Shown here in pieces: positions 1 to 8,127 of a stretch of DNA of 64,000 bases; the first letter of the stretch is position 1; every line of letters begins with the position of its first letter. Location of the stretch: assembly GCF_030815415.1 (NCBI RefSeq), contig NZ_JAUSWW010000001.1:4092001-4156000 (forward strand), given 5' to 3'. Both the position numbers and the translations under genes were made by a program. This DNA is from Streptomyces canus. Its GTDB lineage: Bacteria > Actinomycetota > Actinomycetes > Streptomycetales > Streptomycetaceae. Under the pieces are notes generated by a model. That model made no database searches and was not told the DNA's origin. It saw only the letters and a program-made list of their open reading frames with translations.

Positions 1-1826
1 TCATCCACCACACCGGCATGGACAGCGACAACACCCTGTCCTGCGCCGACTCCCGGGCCCGGCTGCGCTCCATCCAGCAGGAGCACTTCACGCGCGGCTA
101 CTACGACATCGGCTACAACTTCGTCGTCGACAAGTGCGGCCAGATCTTCGAGGGCCGCAGCGGCGGCATGGACCTGCCGGTGACCGGCGCGCACGACATC
201 GGGTTCAACACGAACACGGTCGGCATCTCGTACATCGGCAACTACGAGAGCGCCAGGCCGAGCAAGGCCGCGCTCGACGCCATCGCGCGGATCGTGGCGT
301 GGAAGTTCGGGATGTACGGCATCGACCCGACCGGCAAGGTCACCCTGGTCTCCGGCAGCGACGCGGGCATCGACGGCAACAAGGTCGCCAAGGGCTCCTC
401 GATCACGCTGCCCCGGGTCTTCGGGCACCGGGACACCAACGCCACGGCCTGCCCCGGCGCCAACCTCTACGCGAAGCTGCCGAGGATCGCCACGCTCGCG
501 AAGACGCCGGGCATCTCGCACGCCCTCCCCACCTCCGACTACAACCGGGACGGCGTGACCGACCTGGTCACGGGCGTACCGAAGGCGAACGCGGTGAAGG
601 TGATCCCGGGCAGCGTCGACGGACCCGTCACGGCGTCGAAGGTGACCCTCACCCAGAACAGCGCGGGCGTCCCCGGCTCCTCCGAGACCGGTGACGCCTT
701 CGGCACCTCGGCCGCCTGGGGCGACGTCAACGGCGACGGCTACGCCGACCTCGCCGTCGGCTCCCCCGGCGAGGACGACACCAGCGGCAACGCCGACCGG
801 GGCAACGTCACGGTGATGTACGGACCGGCGCTGAACACCGGCTTCTCGTACACCACTTCGGGTGTCACGGCGGCCGGTGCCAAGCTCGGTTCGACGGTCG
901 CCGTCGGTGACTTCGACGGCGACGGCAAGGCCGACGTCTTCTCGGCGGGCACCGGCAAGGGCGGCAACTGGAACGCGCGACTGGGCGCCGGAAAGTACAC
1001 GTACGGCACGCTGACCTCCGCCACCGGCGCGGTCGCCTACCTGGACGCCGCGACGGGCGACTTCAACCGGGACGGCTATGCGGACGTCGCCCTCAACTAC
1101 CGCGACACCGGCTCCATCGGCCGCGTGGTCCGCTTCGCGGGCTCGGCGACCGGACTGACCAAGGCCGGCGTGATCTCCGTCAAGGGCGGCCGGTCCATCG
1201 CCGCCGGTGACGTCAACGGCAACGGCTACGACGACATCGTCATCGGCCAGCCGGTCGCCGCCGAGTCCGGCGGGAAGTCGGGCGGCCAGATCACGATGGT
1301 GCCGGGCACGTCGACCGGCTTCACGACCACGGGCATGACGGTGATCCACCAGGACACGGCGTCCGTCCCCGGCGGCAACGAGTCCGGCGACGCGCTCGGC
1401 AGTTCGGTCTCCGTCAGCGACTACGACGCCGACGGCTACGCGGACGTCCTCGCGGGCGCCCCGGGCGAGGACCTCGTCCGCGACGGGGTGAACCGCACCA
1501 ACGCGGGCAACGCGATCCTGGTCAAGGGCACGGCGTCGGGGCTCACGGGCGCCGGCTCGGTGGCGGTCTCTCAGGACACCTCCGGCATCCCCGGGTCGAC
1601 CGAGACCGACGACCGCTTCGGCTCCTCGGTCTCCCTGACCGACCTCTCCGGCTACGGCCGCGCCGACCTCACCTTCGGCGCCGACAACGAGGACGCCGGC
1701 GACGGCATCCTCCTGCACCTGCCGAGCAACAGCAGGGGCCTCGGGTACGCGGACGCGGTGATCTACAGCAGGACCACACTGGCGACACCGACGGACGCGC
1801 GGCTGGGCCAGGTGCTGGCGCCGTAA
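1..1826 (+). CDS. Secreted PGRP-type N-acetylmuramoyl-L-alanine amidase with FG-GAP repeats (5' end outside window)
   Basis: The reading frame is open from base 3, so the N-terminus lies upstream of the window. The first codons read IHHTG, the usual zinc-ligand start of a peptidoglycan-recognition/amidase core. About 145 residues on, GHRDTNATACPG supplies the other expected His and Cys ligands. After the catalytic part comes a C-terminal half with at least six calcium-binding FG-GAP blades, recognisable as D-x-N/D-x-D/N-G-x-x-D motifs (DYNRDGVTD, DVNGDGYAD, DFDGDGKAD, DFNRDGYAD, DVNGNGYDD, DYDADGYAD). This arrangement is typical of large secreted Streptomyces amidases that cleave the lactyl-peptide bond of peptidoglycan. 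The FG-GAP part probably forms a beta-propeller for binding. The family call is firm. Export is inferred because the signal peptide is not visible. Confidence 0.9.
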   Translation, partial: IHHTGMDSDNTLSCADSRARLRSIQQEHFTRGYYDIGYNFVVDKCGQIFEGRSGGMDLPVTGAHDIGFNTNTVGISYIGNYESARPSKAALDAIARIVAWKFGMYGIDPTGKVTLVSGSDAGIDGNKVAKGSSITLPRVFGHRDTNATACPGANLYAKLPRIATLAKTPGISHALPTSDYNRDGVTDLVTGVPKANAVKVIPGSVDGPVTASKVTLTQNSAGVPGSSETGDAFGTSAAWGDVNGDGYADLAVGSPGEDDTSGNADRGNVTVMYGPALNTGFSYTTSGVTAAGAKLGSTVAVGDFDGDGKADVFSAGTGKGGNWNARLGAGKYTYGTLTSATGAVAYLDAATGDFNRDGYADVALNYRDTGSIGRVVRFAGSATGLTKAGVISVKGGRSIAAGDVNGNGYDDIVIGQPVAAESGGKSGGQITMVPGTSTGFTTTGMTVIHQDTASVPGGNESGDALGSSVSVSDYDADGYADVLAGAPGEDLVRDGVNRTNAGNAILVKGTASGLTGAGSVAVSQDTSGIPGSTETDDRFGSSVSLTDLSGYGRADLTFGADNEDAGDGILLHLPSNSRGLGYADAVIYSRTTLATPTDARLGQVLAP

Positions 1827-1847
1827 GGCACCGGAACCGCCGGAACG

Positions 1848-1886
1848 ACGGCCGGGACCCCGCCCACTGCCCGGGGCCCCGGCCGT
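1848..1886. terminator. Strong hairpin between convergent genes
   Basis: ACGGCCGGG-A-CCCCG (1848-1862) pairs with CGGGG-C-CCCGGCCGT (1872-1886): a 15-bp stem with one mismatch and a 9-nt loop. It sits between the amidase stop (1826) and the stop of the leftward gene (1914), so it can serve both directions. There is no T-run, as is usual in Streptomyces. Confidence 0.65.
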
Positions 1887-1913
1887 CTCAGGACGCCGCT
1901 CGGGAACCGGCCC

Positions 1914-2291
1914 TCACGGCCGGGCGGCACCCGTCGCGTCCCGGCACAGCAGCCGCAGCGACCCGTGCCCGGCGAAACACCGCCGGGCCTCGTCCATCGG
2001 ATCCCACAGCAGCCCGTCGGGCGTACGGATCCAGTGGTCACCCCCGCTCGTCCACCACTCGGCACCGGACTGACGGGCGATCACCTCACCCGCGTACGCG
2101 CCGAAGCCGCGCAACACCGCTTCGACGGCGTCGTACGGCGTGCCCTCGCGGCGCAGGTCCTCGACCATCCGGTCGACGCGCCACAGACTCTGCGCCGAGT
2201 AGTCGAGCCGCACCCGCGCGCCCTCGCGCATCGTCGCCACCGCGTCCGCCGCCCACCGCATCGGCTTCGCCGCCGCCGGGGGCCTGGTCAT
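1914..2291 (-). CDS. Small conserved hypothetical protein (125 aa)
   Basis: I do not recognise a named family. The chosen ATG at 2291 gives a 125-residue acidic/mixed protein with an alpha-helical N-terminal half (residues about 10-70, rich in Arg, Ala and Val, including RMVEDLRREGTPYDAVEAVL). The C-terminal half is Trp-rich and includes GAEWWTSGGDHWIRTPDGLLWDP. The frame stays open to 2687, but the upstream codons are Arg/Pro/Gly-rich with no protein-like pattern, so a longer form is unlikely. The ribosome binding site is weak, and a GTG eleven codons upstream (VTTHVTTQQ) is an alternative start. It has no signal peptide or membrane segment. The gene is convergent with the amidase. Confidence 0.6.
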   Translation of the reverse strand: MTRPPAAAKPMRWAADAVATMREGARVRLDYSAQSLWRVDRMVEDLRREGTPYDAVEAVLRGFGAYAGEVIARQSGAEWWTSGGDHWIRTPDGLLWDPMDEARRCFAGHGSLRLLCRDATGAARP

Positions 2292-2485
2292 CTGCTGTGT
2301 CGTCACATGTGTCGTCACATCCCCATGAGCGTGCGGCGCGGCCGGTTCGTCACCCGTTTGCGGCCCGATTCCCGATACCGGCGCAGGACCGCCCCACCTC
2401 CGCCCCACGACGGGCACAGACCGCTCCCAAGTGCGCGTTTTGCCCGGGAGTGACGGTTCGCCGTCCCCGTGCGCTCCTGTCACTG

Positions 2486-2971
2486 ATGAGCATGTACTTC
2501 CACTTCCGCGCCATTCCGCCCGCCGCACTGCGCAACAGCCCGGCCTGGCTGGAGAAGCTCTTCGAGGACGACTGGGACGCCGTACGGGTGCGGATCGGCC
2601 GCCACCGGGAGGAGGTGCTGGACGGCGGCTACCTCGACCAGGAGCGCCTGTACGCCGACGCTCTGACCGGCGAGGGCCCGCACACACAGGTGGTCACGGG
2701 GGGCCGGCCGATAGCGCACCCCGACCCGTCGTCACCGCCGTTCCTGCTGCTCACCGCGGCCCAGACGAACCGCGTCGCCGCCTATCTCGCCACCGCCGAC
2801 TTCGAGGACCTGTGGCGGAACGCGCGCGCCGACCTGCTGAAGCCCTACGACGGCCAGGACGCGGAGCCGGAACTGCGCGGCGTGTTCGCGGCGGCCCATC
2901 GGGATCTCACGGCGTTCTACGGGCAGACGGCGCAGTACGGCGATGCGGTGGTGAAGTGGCTGGTCCTCTGA
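2486..2971 (+). CDS. DUF1877 family protein
   Basis: This is a 161-residue cytoplasmic protein starting MSMYFHFRAIPP. It has the usual DUF1877 layout: a short N-terminal strand, then the 'pawLekLfedDwdaV' helix, a central segment ending in LTAAQTNRVAAYL, and a C-terminal helix YGQTAQYGDAVVKWLVL. Family members (E. coli YfbM type) are about 160 aa and of unknown function, so the length is normal. The frame is open upstream to 2297, but that part is Pro/Arg-rich read-through. Either ATG at 2486 or ATG at 2492 could initiate; no clear Shine-Dalgarno is visible. The gene stands alone and diverges from the gene that begins at 2291. Confidence 0.75.
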   Translation: MSMYFHFRAIPPAALRNSPAWLEKLFEDDWDAVRVRIGRHREEVLDGGYLDQERLYADALTGEGPHTQVVTGGRPIAHPDPSSPPFLLLTAAQTNRVAAYLATADFEDLWRNARADLLKPYDGQDAEPELRGVFAAAHRDLTAFYGQTAQYGDAVVKWLVL

Positions 2972-2984
2972 GCCTCGTTGCGGT

Positions 2985-3105
2985 CGGGTGGCTGAGTGGC
3001 CGGGTGGCTGGGTGGCTAGGTGGTCGAGTGGCCGACCCACCGAGCCTCACCGCAGCGGACTGACCGGATGGCTGGGCGGCCGAGTGGCCGACCCACTCAC
3101 CCTTC
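2985..3105. repeat. Degenerate GTGGC(T/C)GG tandem array
   Basis: The 140-nt gap between two convergent genes consists largely of an 8-9 nt motif, GTGGCTGG/GTGGCCGG, repeated about ten times. It contains a longer duplicated block GRYCGAGTGGCCGACCCAC, near 3020 and again near 3077. No promoter or gene is evident in it. Confidence 0.6.
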
Positions 3106-3111
3106 AGGCCA

Positions 3112-3660
3112 TCAACTCCGCCCCCGGGCCCGCCGCGACACCACCGCCCGCAACACCCGCCGCCCCTCCACCGACACCTCCAGCGCCCGCCGCAACCCCG
3201 CCGTGCCGTGCCCGGCGAGTACCTCCAGGACGATGACCTGGCGGCGCAGTTCGGCGGCGACGAGCGGGGGCATGCCCTCCGTGCGGCCTCCACGACGGGC
3301 GTCGAGCGGGGCGTCGTCGGCGGCGGGGTCGAGCAGCCGGTGGATCTGGAGCGAGGCGACGGAGCAGGCGTCGGCCCACACCCGCACCTCGGCGGCGTCC
3401 GGCGTGGCGGGCGCGGCGTCGAGCATCCGGCGGGCGAGCAGAGCGGCCGCGTCCTCGGCGGCGTCCTCCCCGCCCCCGAGTTTGCCGCGCGCGACCTCCA
3501 GGCCCGCGCCCCAGTCGCCGGTGTCGGCGAGGCTCGCCCAGAGCGGTCTCAGGAGCTCGTCGTCACCGCCCAGCAGGGGCACGCACCGGTCCAAACAAGC
3601 CAACCCGCTGGCGGCCAGTCCGCGTTCGTCGGCCTGAGCGATCAGCTCCACCAGACTCAT
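3112..3660 (-). CDS. Conserved hypothetical protein (182 aa)
   Basis: The ATG at 3660 is preceded by GGGAGG at good spacing, which decides this start over the upstream in-frame codons. The product is Ala/Leu-rich and probably all alpha-helical. It begins MSLVELIAQADERG and ends in a basic tail (VVSRRARGRS). It has no signal peptide, membrane helix or catalytic motif that I recognise. The repeated helix-turn-helix pattern suggests a small alpha-solenoid, but this is only an impression. The next gene leftward-to-right on this strand, ending at 3735, is separated by 74 nt and may be co-oriented upstream. Function is unknown. Confidence 0.65.
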   Translation of the reverse strand: MSLVELIAQADERGLAASGLACLDRCVPLLGGDDELLRPLWASLADTGDWGAGLEVARGKLGGGEDAAEDAAALLARRMLDAAPATPDAAEVRVWADACSVASLQIHRLLDPAADDAPLDARRGGRTEGMPPLVAAELRRQVIVLEVLAGHGTAGLRRALEVSVEGRRVLRAVVSRRARGRS

Positions 3661-3734
3661 CCACGCCTCCCTCGCCTGCGGTTTCCCTGACGGAGCCCGC
3701 ACTTCCCCTTACTGCGTGCGACGGCGCGGGAGTG

Positions 3735-4238
3735 TCACAGGGGCACCACGGCGAGTCGGTCGAGCAGTCGGAAGAACAGGTTTTCGGCCAACGGGTCGGG
3801 GTCCGCGGTCAGCACCTCCACCACCCCCTCGGCCGTCACGGCGTACCCGGCCTCCTCGGCCCAGGAGACGGCCCGTTCGGCGGCGTCCCGGGGCTCCAGG
3901 AAGTAGTCCTCCAGCGTGAGGCCCTCCTCGTCGGCGCCGATGTACTCGGCCATCGCGGCCCGCCCCAGACACGTCGTCCACGCCCCGCTCTCCGGCCCGG
4001 CCGCCTCCACGACCACACAGTCGCTGTCCATCACGTACCCGAAGAGCGCGGGCGCCCCGGTCTCCCGGGCCAGGGAGTTCATGGACCCGACGTCCCCCTC
4101 CCCGCTCGGGTACTCCCACACCTGCCATCCCCCGGACGCCTCCGCCCGCAGGCTCAGCCCCTCGGCCCCCGCCAGCGCGTCCAACTCCCCGAGCGGCCGC
4201 TCACTGCGGCCCACGACGAAATACCCCCAGTAGCCCAT
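3735..4238 (-). CDS. Conserved hypothetical acidic protein (167 aa)
   Basis: It starts MGYWGYFVVGRSERPLGEL with a GGGGGAG ribosome binding site just upstream; a longer open frame to 4331 lacks such a site. The protein is strongly acidic (for example GADEEGLTLEDYFLEP) and ends in RLLDRLAVVPL. Its N-terminal YWGYFVVGR segment and internal WQVWEYP segment look like those of small Streptomyces proteins of unknown function. It has no export signal or membrane helix. It is transcribed in the same direction as the gene at 3112-3660 and may form a unit with it. Confidence 0.65.
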   Translation of the reverse strand: MGYWGYFVVGRSERPLGELDALAGAEGLSLRAEASGGWQVWEYPSGEGDVGSMNSLARETGAPALFGYVMDSDCVVVEAAGPESGAWTTCLGRAAMAEYIGADEEGLTLEDYFLEPRDAAERAVSWAEEAGYAVTAEGVVEVLTADPDPLAENLFFRLLDRLAVVPL

Positions 4239-4324
4239 TCCCGGCTCCCCCCGGCGTCTCGGCTGCGGCTCGGGGCCGAATACACCACAGTCGCACGGCA
4301 GTTCGCAGCCGTATCGGACAATCC

Positions 4325-4735
4325 GCCCCATCAGACGTGCACAAGGACCGACCCATCAGGCGAGGGCGGGGGCCGACCCTCCAGTCGGGAACGGGGACAG
4401 GCCCGTCGCGCAGGAACGGGAGCAGGTCGTCAGGCGGAGGCGAGAACGGGAGCGGCCCTTGGGTGGAGGCAGGGGCCGAATCCCCAGGCGGAGACCGGGG
4501 CGAGCCCCCCTCAGACGGCGACTCGGGCCCGCCCCCCCCCGGCAGCGAAGATGGCCCACGCATCAGGCGCAGGGAGGGGCCGATCTCCAGGCCGACACGA
4601 GGCGAGCCCCTCGGACGGAGACGCGAACCCGCCCCGGCAGCGCGGGAACCGAACCGGTCCCTCGGCTCGGGACAAGGGCCGGCCCATGCAGCCGCCGGTC
4701 GCTCAGGCGAAGACAGGGGCGGGTCCCTGCCGGAC
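4325..4735. repeat. Array of about 15 degenerate 24-27-bp direct repeats
   Basis: The 464-nt gap 4239-4702 has no gene. From about 4325 it consists of back-to-back units of roughly 25 bp that fit YYCAGGCGGAGACNGGGG followed by CSRRCCC. Clear copies begin near 4351, 4431, 4485, 4560, 4585 and 4706. Many units contain a mini-palindrome of the form GGGGCGAGCCCC. The last copy runs into the final codons of the DUF4328 gene. Units are not identical, and there are no unique spacers or cas genes, so this is not CRISPR. Confidence 0.7.
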
Positions 4736-5389
4736 CTTCTCGTTCTGCATCCGTGTCAGCCGCAGCACGACGGCGATGGCGAGCGCGGCGGCCACGATGT
4801 CGACGACGTCCGCGAACAGCATCTGTCCCGCCGCGTCCTGGATCTCCTCGGCACTGTCGGCCTTGGTGTACGCGCGGGACGCGGCCCGTCCGGAGAGCAG
4901 CGAGATGACCCAGAACATCCACCAGGTGTTGACGAGCCCGTGCGGCCGGGGCGCGCCCCAGGGGCTGCTGGCGTCCCAGCTGTCCAGCGTGATCCGGCGC
5001 GGGAACCAGAGGTTGACGATCGGCACGATCCAGCCCCAGATCGCCCAGCTCCGCGTCTTGCTGTGGCCGTCCGGCCGGAACACCTCGGCGTTGACCCGCA
5101 CCCGGTGGAACCAGCACACGAACAGGACGGCGGTCGTGAGCAGCGCCGCCGTCTGAACGGTGCCGGCGACGGAGTAGAGCCGGTCCGCACGGTCGGCGCG
5201 GTCGCCGACCGCCACGCCGCTCGCGAGGTCGCCGGTCACGTCGCGCATGACGACGTCCGCCCAGACCGCGAACAGATCGGTGGCGATCACGACACCGAGC
5301 CCCGCGACGGCGGCCCACCCGAGCCCGATCGGCGACCGCAGCCAGGCGGTCGGTACGGCGTTGAGCTGGGCCTGCGGATCTTCGGTCAT
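4703..5389 (-). CDS. DUF4328 domain membrane protein
   Basis: From the ATG at 5389 (MTEDPQAQLN) the product has 228 residues and four predicted membrane helices. They lie near residues 20-45 (GLGWAAVAGLGVVIATDLFAV), 75-97 (LLTTAVLFVCWFHRV), 120-145 (AIWGWIVPIVNLWFP) and 185-215. The segment FHRVRVNAEV...WAIWGWIVPIVNLWFPRRI and the later NTWWMFWVISLL are the hallmark of DUF4328, a Streptomyces-rich integral membrane family of unknown function. Length is normal. The final codons (QGPAPVFA) coincide with the last unit of the repeat array, so the array may extend or erode the C-terminus. The gene lies downstream of, and co-oriented with, the hexosaminidase gene. Confidence 0.8.
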   Translation of the reverse strand: MTEDPQAQLNAVPTAWLRSPIGLGWAAVAGLGVVIATDLFAVWADVVMRDVTGDLASGVAVGDRADRADRLYSVAGTVQTAALLTTAVLFVCWFHRVRVNAEVFRPDGHSKTRSWAIWGWIVPIVNLWFPRRITLDSWDASSPWGAPRPHGLVNTWWMFWVISLLSGRAASRAYTKADSAEEIQDAAGQMLFADVVDIVAAALAIAVVLRLTRMQNEKVRQGPAPVFA

Positions 5390-5507
5390 GGTGAGGCTGT
5401 CCCCCCGAGTACTGAGATGACGGAACGCCGCACCGGCCCTCCCCAGAGCCTCGCGCACGGCAAGCGGAAGATACGGTTCGCCGGCGCCGTAAGTCCACTC
5501 GCCGCCC

Positions 5508-7184
5508 TCAGTCCAGTCGATCGGCCAGCGCCTTGAAGTCCGTCCAGGACAGAGCCGGTTTCTCCGCGTCCCACAGCTTCTGGACGAGGGCCCTCAGCGG
5601 CATCCGGACGCCGGCCGCGACCTGGTCCTGGGTCTGGGAGTTCGCGAGGTCGCACCAGACCGCGAAGTACCCGCCGCGGATCCGGTCGTCGTACTTCGCC
5701 GGGACCGCGAGCGTGCCGCGCACCACCCGGGGCGTCCACAGCTCGTAGATCCGCTGCCCCGTCGGGTACACGAAGTTGTTGGGCTGTCCGAGGACGTAGT
5801 ACAGGAACTCGTCGTTGTAGTTGATCAGTTCGCGCCCCGCGCTCAGATACTCCACGGGCTCCCGCGCCCCGATCTCCTTGCCGGTCCAGTAGGCGACCTG
5901 GATGCCGGCGTCGGGCCGCACGGACGTACCCCGGAAGAAGCCGTCGTTCCAGGCCAGCGGGGTCCTGTCGTGGGCGCGGACGGTGTCGGCGCGGTCGTTG
6001 AGCCACCCGGTGGTGAGGTCGGCGACGGTCCCGCCGGAGCCGTACGCCTCCTTCGCGGCGGCGGCGAGCTGCGGGTACGACGCCTCCGGGTTGCTCACCA
6101 CCAGCGCCTGGTACTCGTCGCCACCGAGGTGCCAGGGCACGCCGGGGAACAGGCCGGCGTACTCGTCGAGCAGATCGTCGACGATCTTGGCGGACCCGTC
6201 CTTGGAGATGTCGATCGCGCCGCGGGTGGCGACGCCGGAGACGTTGCGCAGTTGCAGTTCGGGATGCGCGGCGAGCACGGCACCCAGGTGTCCGGGTGAA
6301 TCGATCTCGGGTACGACGGTGATGTGCCGCTGGGCGGCGAGCTCGACGATCTTCCGGACCTCGGCCTTGGTGAGGTGCTGGGCGGACACGATCTCGGGGT
6401 GCGAGTCGGACTCGATCCGGAACCCCTGGTCGTCGGAGAAGTGCAGCTGGAGTTGGTTGAACTTCAGATCGCCCAGCTCCCGGACCCGGTCCTCGATCCA
6501 GCCCGCGGTGAAGTGCTTGCGCGCGATGTCGAGGGAGAACCCGCGTACCGCCTTGGCCGGCGCGTCCCGTACGACGCCCTCCGGCGCCGTACCGCCGTCG
6601 TGCACCTCCTGCTTGAGGGTGCGGGTGCCGTAGAAGACCCCGGAGTCGGCGGGTCCGCTGATGCTGACCCGCCCGCCGCGCACGGTCATGGTGTACGACT
6701 CCGGGCCGCTCCCTGCGCCGTCGTCGAGGGCCAGCCGCAGGTCCCCGTCCCTGTCGTCGCTCCGCTCCCCCGCGTACGTCAGGCCCAGCTCACCCGCGAC
6801 CAGCCGCCCCTCCCCGGCCAGTTCCGCGTCGCTCACCACGACCCGCGCCCCGCGCTGCGGCCGCCAGCCGGGGCCCCGCGCCGGGGTGTGCGCCTGGACG
6901 GCGGGAATCGTGCGCGGGCTCCGCGAGAGGGGGTAGGAGCGGGTGGGAGACGGACTCGGCGTCTCCCGGGAAGCGCTGGGCGAGGCCGCCGAGGCCCCGA
7001 CGGAGGACGTCGGCCGCGCGGATCCCGCGGGCCCGCCGTCACCGTCGTCCCCGGAGGCCCACAGTCCGAGCCCCACCCCCGCGGAGACGGTCGCGGCCAC
7101 CGCCGCGACGACGACCGCCCGTGTCCTCATCTGCCGTGTCTGCCGTGCTTTCTCCGCCGACGGCCGGCGCCTGTGCTGGCTCAC
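5508..7184 (-). CDS. Secreted/membrane-anchored GH20 beta-N-acetylhexosaminidase
   Basis: This 558-residue protein should remove terminal N-acetylglucosamine from chitin or peptidoglycan fragments outside the cell. A basic N-terminus is followed by one hydrophobic segment (residues about 20-45, VVVAAVAATVSAGVGLGLW) acting as signal or anchor, then a Ser/Pro-rich linker. Next comes a GH20b-like domain and the TIM barrel, with GFSLDIARKHF and the catalytic WHLGGDEYQ near residue 350. In GH20 the Asp-Glu pair of GGDE drives substrate-assisted catalysis. The C-terminal sequence LINYNDEFLYYV and ELWTPRVVRGT is also typical. The start is GTG at 7184 with a poor ribosome site; an ATG at 7130 directly before the hydrophobic segment is possible. 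I saw no DasR-like operator. Confidence 0.92.
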   Translation of the reverse strand: MSQHRRRPSAEKARQTRQMRTRAVVVAAVAATVSAGVGLGLWASGDDGDGGPAGSARPTSSVGASAASPSASRETPSPSPTRSYPLSRSPRTIPAVQAHTPARGPGWRPQRGARVVVSDAELAGEGRLVAGELGLTYAGERSDDRDGDLRLALDDGAGSGPESYTMTVRGGRVSISGPADSGVFYGTRTLKQEVHDGGTAPEGVVRDAPAKAVRGFSLDIARKHFTAGWIEDRVRELGDLKFNQLQLHFSDDQGFRIESDSHPEIVSAQHLTKAEVRKIVELAAQRHITVVPEIDSPGHLGAVLAAHPELQLRNVSGVATRGAIDISKDGSAKIVDDLLDEYAGLFPGVPWHLGGDEYQALVVSNPEASYPQLAAAAKEAYGSGGTVADLTTGWLNDRADTVRAHDRTPLAWNDGFFRGTSVRPDAGIQVAYWTGKEIGAREPVEYLSAGRELINYNDEFLYYVLGQPNNFVYPTGQRIYELWTPRVVRGTLAVPAKYDDRIRGGYFAVWCDLANSQTQDQVAAGVRMPLRALVQKLWDAEKPALSWTDFKALADRLD

Positions 7185-7263
7185 TACGCCAACCTAGACA
7201 GGAAGGGTGGCCGGAAGTGTCCACCCGACGTTCCGAAACTCTGCCGTTCGGGTGAAATTCGGT

Positions 7264-7276
7264 TGTCCGTCGGACA
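7264..7276. promoter_or_regulatory. Small palindrome TGTCCG-T-CGGACA
   Basis: A perfect 6-bp inverted repeat with a 1-nt centre lies in the 155-nt gap between the divergent GH20 and OHCU-like genes. It could be an operator; no regulator is linked to it. Confidence 0.3.
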
Positions 7277-7339
7277 CGTGATGCCCACTCTCGATAACGT
7301 AACGCCACACCTCACACAGCTTCCCCTGCCGAAACACAC

Positions 7340-7879
7340 GTGACGCCCACACACCTTCCCGGCCGAGTCGCTATACCGGCCCTGCCCGAGCAGACCCGCG
7401 CCCCACGGTCGCCGACTCTGCTGGACGCCTTCAACACCGCGTCCCCCGAAGAAGCCCACCACCTCCTTCTCACCTGCCTCCGCAGCCTCCGCTGGGCCCG
7501 CCGGGTGGCAGACCACCGCCCGTACCCGGACCTGGACTCCTTGCAGGCCGCGTCCGACGAGGCGGCGTACGACCTGTCGCCGGGCGACCTGTCGGAGGCC
7601 CTGGCGGGAGAGACGCTGCCGGCACTGCCGGACGGAATGTACGAAGCTGCCCATATGGCCCTGAGTGCGGCACACGCGGCATACGAGGCGAAGTTCGGCC
7701 ATTCGTTCGTCATCTGCCTGGACGGGTTGCCTCCGGGCGAGGCCCTGAACCACGTACTGGCGGGAATCCGGTCACGTTTGGCGAACGATCCGGAGGACGA
7801 ACGGGTGGTGGCGGCAGAGGAACTGCGGCGCCTGGCCAAAGGACGCCTGGTGAACGCCCTCGGCGGCGCGGGGCTGTGA
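7340..7879 (+). CDS. OHCU decarboxylase-like protein
   Basis: This 179-residue protein matches the 2-oxo-4-hydroxy-4-carboxy-5-ureidoimidazoline decarboxylase fold of the uric acid pathway. It has an N-terminal helix LLDAFNTASPEEAHHLL, then YEAKFGHSFVICLDG (the usual 'Y-F-G-x-x-F' signature near residues 112-127) and a C-terminal helix ending in LAKGRLVNAL. The His expected in the active site may be in ADHRPYP (about residue 59). The usual S-x-E-Q segment that carries the catalytic Glu is not evident. There are no other purine-degradation genes nearby, so enzymatic activity is uncertain. The start is GTG at 7340 without a clear ribosome site; no better in-frame start exists before the conserved part. 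Confidence 0.65.
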   Translation: MTPTHLPGRVAIPALPEQTRAPRSPTLLDAFNTASPEEAHHLLLTCLRSLRWARRVADHRPYPDLDSLQAASDEAAYDLSPGDLSEALAGETLPALPDGMYEAAHMALSAAHAAYEAKFGHSFVICLDGLPPGEALNHVLAGIRSRLANDPEDERVVAAEELRRLAKGRLVNALGGAGL

Positions 7880-8036
7880 CATCGGCGGTTGCGCCGCGGG
7901 GAGCGGCCCGCCACAACGGCACCGCACCCGGTGAATAACCACACACACCACCCCAGACCCCGCCAACGCTCACCCAAACGCGTGCCACTTTGATCACACC
8001 GCGATACCCCGGCTCAGCCCAGCGGCAGCGCATGGC

Positions 8037-8042
8037 TACGAT
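8037..8042 (+). promoter_or_regulatory. Possible -10 box (TACGAT) for the sdh operon
   Basis: TACGAT fits the TANNNT consensus about 85 nt upstream of the sdhC start. No good TTGAC-like -35 is present. The 248-nt gap 7880-8127 contains nothing else I can name. Confidence 0.35.
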
Positions 8043-8127
8043 GCTGGGGGCCGGTGGACCGTACCCGGCCGGGCCAGGCCGACAGCACAAGCCGGCGGCC
8101 CCAATCCCCGCTCCCGGAGGGACTTCC

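Noticed and set aside
4325..4735. Possible CRISPR array
   Set aside because: Repeats adjoin without unique spacers, are degenerate, and no cas genes are present.
7185..7339. DasR operator upstream of the hexosaminidase gene
   Set aside because: No sequence close to the known ACTGGTCTAGACCAGT-type site is present; only an unrelated small palindrome.
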